From: Anniella stebbinsi
Taxonomy: Eukaryota > Chordata > Lepidosauria > Squamata > Anniellidae
Length of the DNA: 64,000 nucleotides
Direction: 5' to 3'
Assembly (NCBI GenBank): GCA_029215795.1
Contig: JARDYH010000006.1
Span: 19,731,501-19,795,500, forward strand
Shown: positions 41,859 through 53,800 of the stretch, piece by piece
Layout: every line of letters starts with the position of its first letter
Position numbering within the stretch: position 1 is the stretch's first letter
Made by a program: the position numbers and the translations under genes
Notes under the pieces: model-generated
Seen by the model: only the letters and a program-made list of their open reading frames with translations
What the model was told of the DNA's origin: nothing
Database searches by the model: none

Positions 41859-44800
41859 ATGCAAAAGATTCCTACCAGATTGCCACATAAGATGATCTTT
41901 CACGAACACATTTGCTCCTAAGACACCCCGACCCTTCTCAACTGATGACCTGCTATCTTATCCCACATTCTGTATATCTATGAAACCCTTTTTAATAAAC
42001 TTGGCGTCATTCAATAAAGAGCCTAACCATCAATGGATCTGGGGGTTCAATCAGTTTTGGATCCCAGTCTACTGTCTGCAGAACAGGATGGTCCCTGAGA
42101 CTATGAAGGTTGGCCACATCTGTTTTAAAAAGCAGTGCTTTCAGAAAAGTAGGTGGCATTTCTTTAAAAACGCAAGCTTAACGTAGTATTAACAGTTCAT
42201 TAAATTGGTTTACAGAAAACTAAATTCCTAATCCAGCCATCCCATTAAGAGATACATCCTCCGCACTCTTTACTGATTCCTACCAGCATGCTCACTTTGA
42301 AGGCACAGCCATTCTCGCTCAAGTATTTAATACTGTTAAATCATTAAAGATAAGAAATCAAGAATCTAGACCAAACTACTGAGAAGTTTTAAGATACTTT
42401 GGATCACATGTGAGAACTGGCCACAGAAGCCGAAGCTATTCTTAACCTGAGTGGCATATGCACACAGGGGGTGGGGCTGAAGCAGATGTATCAGGGTGAT
42501 GGAGGACAATCAGCAAATCTATAGTGAAGGCTGCATATAGAGAATTCCCCCCTCCCCCTTTGTATAGTACTGGTAAAACGTAGTGGTTTCTCAATGGATG
42601 TATAAGCTACAAATAGAGAGCTTGGGAGTGTGTGTAAAACTGGCACAGAAAAAAGACCACAAAAACAATCTATTTCATGCTGGCTTTGTTCGGATGACAT
42701 TTTGGTGTGAACTCCACCCCACGGACTGAGTGATGTGGACATCTAGCATGTCGCTTTAAAGCATCATGTGAAAAGTTGCTCATGAGGTGGAGTTCACCTG
42801 CCCCCACCCTCTCCGCCCTCCCCACCGAATGGTGGTGCTGGTTCCCGCTTACTGTCTCGTGGCGCCGCCATTCCGTGAGGAGGGGAGGGGCGGAGCGGGG
42901 GAGAAAGCCAAAACACATGATGCGCCCTTCGCCCTAGTCACTAGTGGCGGTGCCACACCTTCCTGGAAAATGGATCCATCCGCCAAAGGAAGAAGGCGAT
43001 GGCCTCTGAGGGTGGATTGTTCCTCGGAGGAAAAGCAATCTATCTGCTGCTTTCTCCTTTCAGTGCAGCTAGAACAATCTGCAGCAGGACAGACTCAGTA
43101 AAGACACCCCGCTGCACGTTGCTGTAGTGGTGCTGAAAGGAGGAAGGGTTTCTCTTGTGGTTTGACGACACCCGTCAAGCCGCGGGAGATATTCTTCCCC
43201 CACCCCCACGAAACATTTGGAGATCGGTGCGAGGGGACGGACCAAGCTCGGGCTGTCCCGAGAGCCTCAGGTAAGCTCTTTTCATCCCCTCAAGCCAATA
43301 TCCACATGGATTGTGGGTTGGGGCAGGTGGGCAAAGGGTGCACATCCCGATCACGGTGCCACGATCACGGTGCCCCACCCAGGGGTGGCACAATCGGCGC
43401 TCCCCAAGTGCATCCTGGAACAATTTTTTCCCCCATGCCTATAGAGCCCTGCTGGGCAAGAGTGGCTGGGGTTTCTGCAGCTCTTGCCTGGCAACTCTGT
43501 AGACATGGTGAAAACTACACGGAGCCTGCCACACAACACACAACATAACGGTTATGCAGGAACTCTCCACTGCACAGCATTGATATTCTGTGTGGAGTGT
43601 TTTCCAAAAAACTCCACCGTTGCGCACGTTTCTCAACAGTGGTATAAAAACTCCACTGCGAAGTTCCAAACCCACCACTGAATAATGTGTCGTCCGAACC
43701 GAATCACAATGACTGCAATCCTGTATATGTTTACTTGGGAGTAACCCCCTTTTTAACTCAATTTCTTTATTTCAAAAAATTATTAGTCACCCTATAGTTA
43801 AAATCTCTTATGGAGACACAAAATAAAAACAAAAATAAAGCCTTAATCAGGGTTAAAAAATCAAAAACATCACAATCAACAATCAATTTAAAGCAGCAGA
43901 GGCTAAAAGAGGCATCAGAAACGAACTAAAAGTATAAATACAGAGGCCTGAGAAAATAAAAAAGTCTTTGCTTGGTGTCAAAAAGATAATGAAGTAGCTA
44001 CAAGCCAGACTTCTCTGTGGACAGTATTCCACAACAGGGGGCTACCACTGAAAAGGCCCACTCCCAAGTAACCCCCGTACCACACCACAGCATACGAGAG
44101 CACTTGGAACAGGATCTCCAATAACCATCAAAGGGCTCAGGTAGGATTATACGGGAAGTAAGTCAACGAGATTTACTTCTGAGAAAGCAAGCATAGCATT
44201 GTGCTGTGATCCAAATTCAGACCAGAATCCAAGGAACTTATATCCACAAGTTTCATATACCCAAGCATTGCAAATCAATTTTCAACTGAAAGGAGTTCCA
44301 AAAGCAGTTTGTGAGGTTTGCTATTCAAAGGAGGAAAAGTCGAAGTCCTTACTCTATGTCTGACTTTCAAAGGACTGCTCAGTCAGTGCCACATGCCCAA
44401 GGAGCCCCACACCATGCTGCATGTCCAAGGAGAACTTCAAAAGCAGTTTGCGATTTGGGATAGCGGAACTACTATTGAAAGAAAGAAGCCAAAAATCCCA
44501 CTGAGCAAGTACTGGAGTAACTGCAGCAGCTCTTTGCATCCCAGTCTAGAAAAACAGCTACAACATTTTTTTTTTATTTCTAGCCTTCCTTTTGCTCCAG
44601 AAGAACCCTCAAGGCAGCTTACATAAATTATATTGGGCCTGTCTCTATCCCATCCAGCATATTTGTCTTAAACCAGAATGTCGCTGCAAGGAAAATAGAA
44701 CTGGAAGCTTTGTATTTACCTTCATTCTTTTTTTCTTTTCCTTCTGTCTTCTTTTGAAATTTTCCTAACATAAAGAATGGAAATATTAGAAAAACAGTGT

Positions 44801-47800
44801 GCCATACAAAAATATGGAAAACATTAACAGAAACATTTATTGGCCTGTGGTGAGAAAATAAAATGCCAAAATAGACTTTACTCATACGTGCCATAACTAG
44901 GGATGTGCACTGGATCGGGTCCGATCCACGATCCGGATCCGATCCAGGGGAAATCGGATACAACTATCCGATTTCCAATCACCCCGCTGGATCGTTCGAT
45001 CCAATCCGATCTGATCCGGAAAGGACCCGATCCAGATCGGATGGATCGGAGGATCGGTGGGTGCCCGCTGGCTCCCGCCACCGCTTCCATTGGCGGGCGC
45101 CAGCAGGCGCCCGCCAATGGAAGCAGACAGCGGGAGGGGGGGGGCCTTCCCTGGCATGGCTGTCCGTTTCCATTGGCGGGCGCCAGCAGATGGAAGCGGA
45201 TGGCCCCGGGGGGTAAGCCCCCTCCCCCTGCTTACCTTCCGTGGCCGTCCGCTGCTGGCCGCAGGCTGTCGGCCCCCCTCCCCACCTGCTTACCTTCGGG
45301 GGCCATCCGCTCCCGTCCGCCGCTGGCCGCTACTGCGAGCAGGCTTCGCGGCCTGCCCCTAGGTAGTGCGCCAGATGATGTCCCGGAAGGTAAGCCCCCT
45401 GCCCCCGTTGTCCGCTTCCATCGGCTACGGGGGGGTAAGGAACGCGGGGGAGGGGGCTTACTTGCCGGGTCCGTCCACAAAGGACGGCCCCGGGGGGGGA
45501 GGGAGTTAGGCCCCCCTCACCCACCTGCCACCATTTTTTCCTCATAGACCTGCATTGGGGGAAAGCTTTCTTTCCCCCAATGCAAGTCTATGGGGAAAAC
45601 AAAAATGGCGGCCAATCCAAAAATCAGACGTCCCATTTTTTGATCGGGATCGGACCCGATCCAGTCCGGAGACCTCTGATTTTGTCCGATCCGAGACAAA
45701 ATTGGAGGTCCCGATCCGGGTCCCAATCCGATCCAGGGGGGTCCATGCACACCCCTAGCCATAACCCATTTTGTAGAACGACCCTCTTCCTGCTCCAAAG
45801 AATAGTGCGGTTCCAAATTAAATGGAATCCTATTAAAATTATACACAAACTAATAATGTTCAGTAGCATGCAGTTATTTATTCATTTATTTATACATTTT
45901 CAGGTTCTTTTCCAGAACACAGTCCTCAGAGAGCTTAAACACACACACACATTATCATCATCACCACCAAAATTCAAAGTAGTGTACAAGCTTTAAACAC
46001 CTTTTACACTTGTATTTTTTTTGTTTAACATTCATCCTGAATAAGTGTTCTGGTCAACTCAAAGATCTGCACACTTTGATTTTTGTTGGTGTTAATCCTT
46101 ACATAGGGGTAGCAAAACAGTACCTTTACTTGATAAATAAAGGTACTGGTTTGCTATCCTGATATAGCATTTTTTTTAAAAAAAAAACACAGATCAACAT
46201 TGCTACGTGAATGTATTCTTCCCGCCAAAACCAGAACAATTCACTTAAAAACATTAAACAGCAGTAACACAAATAAAGAACCTGAACAAACAAAAAAGCA
46301 AACACAATACATATTCATTGGCAGCTTATAGAGGCAAACCCACTTCTAAGGACTCCGATTTAAAAGCATTTTATTTATTGCACACTGGAGTAACAAATAA
46401 CAAAGTAATTTTCAACCACACCCTCTGTTTTCATTTGCTATTAAGTTATTATTGAAGATGTTGGAAGATTTTTTTTTTACCTCATCATCTTTTCGCTTCT
46501 TAAAAATGCTATCTTCAACTTCTCCAACAGCTAACATGATCATCTGCACTCTTTGCAAGTTGACGTAGCCATTTTCTGTCAGGTACCCCTGGAAATTGTA
46601 AAGTAGAACAGTAACAATCTTTCTTCCTCTTAAATTTCTTCAAGGTGTTGTTAAGGGGGAGGGGGTATCACTTACTCCAGTTTTCTGCACAACAGTTTTA
46701 TAAATGTTCACTAGACGGTCAATTGCTCCCTCTCTGCAGTAGAAGAATAAATAAAATAATTTAGACAATTTCTAGGAATATTAAATATTCAATGTCTGAA
46801 CCAGTATTTAACTACTAATCTGGGAACTGGTGCTGATCTCGCCAATTGCCACACCCTCCAACTACAAAGATAGCTGCGCAACTACATACTGGCAACCAGA
46901 ACAAAAATTAAATTAGGGGTGATCCGTGGCAGGTAGCAATCAAAGCTCAAGAAGACAGGTGGTTATGTGCAGCATAAATATAAGCAACACAAAATAATTA
47001 GGCATATGAACTCATGCATTTATAAATCTTACACCTGACACCTCAGCAACCAATTATACAGTTCATTGATTTGAACAGCAAAAAAATAATAATTAATAAT
47101 TATGATCAGGATCCAAATTACTGAATACTTCATATTTTGTATGCCCTAGTAGCCCCTTCTATGCCAATAGCAAACTGCTTTTAAAGTAGAGGGAACTTAC
47201 AAAACAATATAAGATTGCACTAAACACGCTCAGCCTCTCTGGGACTTCTAAAAATGCTCTTTGGATCTGGCCAACCTTTGGTTTGTAACCTTCAATAAGT
47301 AACACTTATCGTACAGCGATCTTTGCTTTCACCACAACATTGAAGTATTTCTGCCAATAATGCAGTTTTTCTTACCTGATCTCTAACGAAGGTAAATGAG
47401 GAAGAAAATCATTTCCCACAAAGAAACACATGAAAACCCAGTCATCGACACTTCTTTCAACATCAAAAGTGAAAGGCAAACTGGCCATCGTTAGTTCTCG
47501 TTCCAAATACTGGAATTATTTTGAAGAGAGAGGTCTATCAGTTAAGTTAGGGCTTGGTAGCCAAAAACTATTTCTACTAGCGAAAAGGAATATAGTAAAA
47601 GTTCATCAAAGCATGAGGAGAATGCCTTTCCAATCCACCAAGCAAGTGTAGTCTGCCCCTCCCCCAAATTAAGGTGGAAGGCTAAGAGTAGAGATGGCAC
47701 TGCTCCCTATAAGCCTGAGTCCCTGCAAGACTTTTTCTGGAAATTAAACAGCACCCCCACCTCTGTGGATACATTATACATAGACTCCCTTTCCCCAAAA

Positions 47801-50800
47801 CTAAGGGCTCAGTTTCTGAATTCCTATCAAGTAGCTCTGCACAATTCAAATATTTCTCTTCCCCGAACTCTGTAATTCACTTGCCTTGAGCAAACCCTTT
47901 GACCTTTGCACCCATCCTGACAAAGGGCTGCATTTGCACTAGAGCACATTTGCTCAGAAGGCATGTATTTTCAACACAAGGGCTAAAAAAGATGTCTACT
48001 CCAGATTTTCTTCCTTCCCTGCAGCACCTCCCCTCAAAAATAAGGGGAGGTGCTGCTGCGCCCCTTCCTAGAGTTGGAAGACCTAAAGATGGTAGTGCAC
48101 GCGCTGGTAACTTCGAGGCTCGACTTCTGCAATGCGCTGTACATAGGGCTACCTTTGTGCCTAGTCCGGAAACTTCAACTAGTTCAAAATATGGCAGCCA
48201 GGTTGGTCACCGGTACATCTAGGAGTGACCATATTACGCCAGTTTTAAAATCGCTCCACTGGCTGCCAATTAGTTTCCGGGCGAAGTATAAAGTGTTGGT
48301 CATTACCTTTAAAGCCCTACACGGTTTGGGTCCAGGTTACCTGCGGGATCGCCTTCTCCCGTACAATCCTCCCCGCACGCTCAGGTCCTCTGGGAAGAAC
48401 TTACTGCGGTCGGCCCAAGACTAGGCTGACAACCGTTACCCAGAGGACCTTCTCTTCTGCCGCTCCCAGACTGTGGAATGACCTGCCGGAGGAGACTCGT
48501 CAACTTAACAGTCTTTTAGAATTTAAGAAAGCTATAAAGACTGTTCTCTTCCGGCAGGCATATCCAGTGTAATTTTTAGAATGTTTTTAGGATGTTTTAG
48601 GATGTTTTAATGCAGTTTTAATAATAATTGTCATGTTTTTAATTAGTTTTATGTATTTTATCATGTTATTGTTCCCCGCCTCGATCCAGACGGAGAGGCG
48701 GGTAAGAAATAAATTGTTATTATTATTATTATTATTCATCTTCAGGAGGAGAGCTGTTTGAAAACTTCTGCGGTTTTAATCTTTTCCCTCCAGTGAGGGC
48801 TGGGAATGGAGGACTCTGCAGGCCTGTAACAATCACATGACCTGCTAGAGCCTAACTGTAGTATCTGCAGACCCGTCCCTCAATTTTGGGACTCTGAATA
48901 TACTGAAACTGTGACTTCACCATCAAGGCAGTTTTCTCCTGCACCGCACTTGCTTTTTGAAACGTCTTGCTTGAATGAAGAGATCTGGAGATCTCATAAG
49001 CCTGCACTTTTTAAAATGATCCTTTGGTTGGCCTAACAAAGGTATTACATTAATACTCATTTTGGAATTCAGCAGACAAGGACTCTCTGGAGAATCAGGA
49101 GGCAAATGCACAAATGGTAGCAGGAACTAAACTAAGAGAAATAAAATGGATGTTTGAAAATGCTGCTCAGTCAGAAGAATGTGGAGGGAGAGGGGAGTGC
49201 AGGATTAAAGATAAGCGGATGTGGCAGCAGTTTGCCTTGCAGCCAACGCTACCTGCTTCATAGCAAAAATGCTGACAATCAACAAAAAAAAAAAAAATGT
49301 GGTTGCCATGCCAACTATGTTTGTTGGGTGCTGTGTAATGAATAGCCTGATCCCTGTGCATATTTCTTGGGGGAAGGGAAGAGTCCTACTGCATGTAATG
49401 CTAGGGTGTCCCATGTCCATATGAAAAGGAGGACAAGGCTCCTGTATCTTTAACAGTTTTATAGAAAAGGGAATTTCAGCAGGTGTCATTTGTATGCATG
49501 CAGCACCTGGTGAAACTCCCTCTTCATAACAACGGTTAAAGCTGCAGGAGCCCTGTCCACTTTTGCATTGGTTCATTCTACAAAAGAGGGCAGGGCTCCT
49601 GCAGCTTTAACTGTTGTGACAAAGAGAGAGTTTCACCAGGTGCTGCATGCATACAAATTGGCACCTGCTGAAATTCCTTTTTCAATACAACTGCCAAAGA
49701 TACAGAAGCCCTGTCTTCCTTTCCATAAGGTCACTCTATGTAATGCACCTGTGCAGAATTTCTTTCAGCCCAAGCCAAATTCCGTTTCAGAGAAGCTCTC
49801 GGGGGACACGTTCCAGTGGCGGGTAGGGGAAAATGGGGAAAAACCGCACAAAATCTGGGAAACCACCAAACAATAGCTGGATGGGGGAAAGAGACATGAC
49901 CTTCTTGAGAACCCTGGAGGGCAGGATTGGGGCCTCTGGAGGGCCGAACTTCTTTTGCACCCCTGGTGTCACGGGTCTTGGGCTCCATTGCATAGCACTG
50001 CAGACTTAATTCAAGTACATCCTAATATCACTTACTTCTCTCAAAACACATAAGCGAATAAAGATAAATTCTTGTTCCATCCCAGGAGGACAATCTGCAA
50101 ATTGATCATGCTGCCAAGGGAGGAAAAATGGCATACTATTTACACATATGCTTTACCAGGTTACACACACCCTCCCGCCACCGCGTATTTTTCTTTTGTG
50201 TAAATCACTTCAAAACTTCCTTTGTAGCAGCAAGTGACATATACATCTAATAAATGGAATTAAATTAATGAATAACTTTAAAGTAGCTTCTCCCACAGCA
50301 CAGTCCTTATTATATTTACTCAGAAGTAAATCCCTCTAAATTCACCAGGGCTTACTCTCTAGTACATGTGTCTAGGATTGTAGTTTCAATTAGAAATGTA
50401 AATGTATGAATTTTGCAGCAAAATCCTATGCATGTTTACTCAGAAGAAAGTCCCACTGTGTTCAATGGGGCTTACTACCAGGTGAATATATTTAGGACTG
50501 TAGCTTAATCAAGGCACATACCCAATTTTGCAGTGTTAACTCTGATTGGTCACCCCTTTCCCACTGTTGCTTCCACAATGTTTATATGCATTTGGTATTT
50601 ATGCTGAAATAATTCAGCTCCCCCAAACTAAAATCTCATAATTTGTTAGGCCTTGAGAGTCCATGATGGATGAATTCCCACCTAGCCCTCTACAGGCTGA
50701 ATGTTGTCAATGGATGGAACCACACCCTCTGACATCATTCTGTCACAAGCCAAAGCACCAGCTGGAGCTCCTCCAGTTAGTGTTTTGGCCAGACACCTGA

Positions 50801-53800
50801 CTTTGATGCAAGTGGGGAAGGCTATACACGCTGGACCCTAACCTAGACAACAACTATAGGAATACTCCTCCAGCTGGCCCCTTGGTTGGGGTAGCTTTGG
50901 TGTATGTAGGGTTTTCCCAAGTTGATGAAGCCCTGCCCACTGACATCACTGTCAGGCATAATAGCTCCCCACAGAAGGCCTTTGTTTGCTCAATGCTATA
51001 ATGAACTGATACTAGCTAAGTGATTTAGAGACTTACCCATCAATATAGTTGGGAAAACATTTAACTAATGAAAAAAGGTTAATCCTTTCTATCAATGCTT
51101 TGTTCCCTCTGAGATTTTATACTATGTGGGTGTAATAGTCAGGGTATCCTGCTTAAACTCAAGTTTAATCCTTGGAAGAGGTTACTAAAATATACATAGG
51201 TCCTTCAAGTTTTTCTGTCCACACAAAGCAGCAGCAAAAAGCATAGGCATTCTGGCATGGGTGGAACTCACGGGGAGGAGTTCAGCATGGAAAGGAGACT
51301 GTTGCCAAGGAGAATAAGATGAGGAATTTGGGGGGGGGGGGGCGGAAACAAGCAAAAGCAGTTTAGCCTGAGGATCAGATCCTTTTTAAAGCTGTTTTTG
51401 CCTTGTACCTCTATCGATTAATAAGAGGCTTGGTTGGGTCAGGCATAGAAACAAACCAGGAATAAGCCAGGATTCTGGGTTTAGACATAACAATAGTTAT
51501 AGTAACCCAGGATTTGTAAACCAACTTTAAACTGGAGTTTGTTGTCAAAAAATAAACCATGATTTGTTTCCTGGTGTAATTTCAGACATTCAAAACCACA
51601 TTTAGGCTAAACAAATCCTGGCTTAAGTGTTGTGTGTGAACCAGCCTGATGAATACTGTTTTGTATTCCTTCCCTTTCAAATGGTTCATAATGGAATTTC
51701 AATATCACCTGGCTGCCACCCTTATAAAGTAGGTTAGGCTGAGAGGGAGAGAGAGAGAGAGAGAGATTTACCTAAGGTTACATAATGAGCTTCATGGCTA
51801 AGGAAAGATCTGAACAGGGCTCTCCCACATCCTAACATATCACTTTATCTTTTATGTGCCACGCTAGCTCTCATGAAAGGGTGTCAAGTAAACTGTTCAA
51901 CCTACCTCCCCCTGCTTTTCTTTTGGCAGACCTTGACAGTCTTTAACTTCATGTCCAAACTGGTTGCAAAGACCACACGGCTTAGGTTTGTTAGGCTTAA
52001 ATTCTTCTCTGATTATAGTGAAATTTGGTTCATGTGTAGCTAATCCAAGCATAATGAGATCAGCTATAAAAAAAATGAAGCAAACCCCAAATATTAGTAT
52101 TTCATTTGAACAATGGCTCAGTTCAGATGATCCATCAAATCTCTGGAGGCCTTGGAACAAACTATGGAATTGTTCCTCATGGACCTCACCACCATCTTGT
52201 GCTGTTTGCCAGGAATCAAAATTGGCAAAATATGGTTAGTGCTAACTAGAAAATGGAGGAAAAACCTGTGCAAGGAAGGGGCGGGGGAGGGAATGTGTCT
52301 CATTCACAAATCTCCACATTGTGATTTGGCAGATCATCTGAATCAAGTCAATATGCATGGGGATTTAATACAAAAACCCAGGCAAATGATGTTGCTTTTA
52401 GAATGACTGAACAAATTGGTTTATATCTGGACTAAATTAGATGCACTTAAGTCGCATTAATTTCAATGGGATTTAAAACATGACTAACTTGTCCCACTGA
52501 TTTCAATGGGACCTAAGTTCAACGAAATTAGTATGGTTCCAAACCATTAAGAATGGATCTCTTGGGGGGAGTGGCCTAACGAGAATGGAGTGAAGTTGGA
52601 AATCTCTCGCTCTCTCAGGGAAGCGTTGGTCTAAACATATAATCCCTGTCTTGGAGAGGACGGATTGTAAATTAAAGACTTGATATCTGGTTCGGAAGTG
52701 TTGCTGTGTCTTCTGAGTGAAAGAGAAAGTAAAGCGGATCGGGATACCTGGCAGGCGGCCAGAGGCCTTGTAATTGAAACTTTTATTACTCTGGCTAACG
52801 AGCTAAGTCTGGCAGATAAGGCTGTGGGGGGGAGGCTGAAGTAAATAATTGAAGCCGGGTGAAGAGAGGATTTCAGTGCCCCCAGCCGAGCGTGTGAGAA
52901 GTTGAAATATATTTGTCCGATAAGAGCCGAAAAGATTTAAGAGAGTGGCTGTTAAGATCTATGTGGAGGGGCATGGATTTATAAGTGTAGCCTGATGAAA
53001 AAAAGAATAACAGGTGATAAATCAAGTGCCCCCAGCTGGATCAGGCAGCCGAAAAAGCATCCTTCAGATAAACACTGGGAACGGTTAAAGAGAGTAATGG
53101 CCGACAAAGAACAGCCTTCTGATCGTGGCGAGAAGGCAGCTCCACTTCTTTCCGGAAGTGGGAATTCTAAAACTGGAAGCAAGCCAGGTACAATCCCCAA
53201 AACGTTCAAAGAAAGTCAATCATGGTCACCAGGAGAACTAATGGATAGCTTTCGGAAGATGTTAGATGAAGCGTTGGCAAAGCAGGAGGAGAGAATAAAG
53301 GGCCAAATTCTGGACTCGCAGATTGAGGTTTTGACAGGCTTCCAAACTGTGGTGGAGAGAATGACAGAATTGGAGAAGGAGAATGAGCAAATCAAGGAAA
53401 CTACTAAGCAGCAGGGAGAGCAAATGCAAGGGATGGACTTGCGTTTAATTGCCTTGGAGGATAGAGATAGAAGAGCAAATATTCGGATTAGATCCTTTAA
53501 GGAGCAAGAGGGGGAGAACGCAAAGGCTTTGAGAGATATAATATTGGCATGGATCAGAGAATTGGACCCCCAGGAAGAGTGGGAGATGGCTGACAATGAG
53601 AGGACCCATAGAGTGGGCTATAAAAAGAAAGGAATGCTTCCAAGGGATATAATTGTCAAATCTGCCAACTATTACAAGAAAGAAAAGTTAATGCAAGCAA
53701 TTAGATGTCTTGGCCAACCGATGCTACAAGCAACATCAATCGGGGTTTATCATGACTTATGCCCTCAGACGGTCCAGTGGCGGAAGAGCATTAGACTGTG

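Noticed and set aside
44903..45547. 214-codon open frame in the 45-kb GC-rich block
   Set aside because: It lies wholly inside a hAT MITE with 8-bp target duplications and reads through its palindromes; no transposase features.
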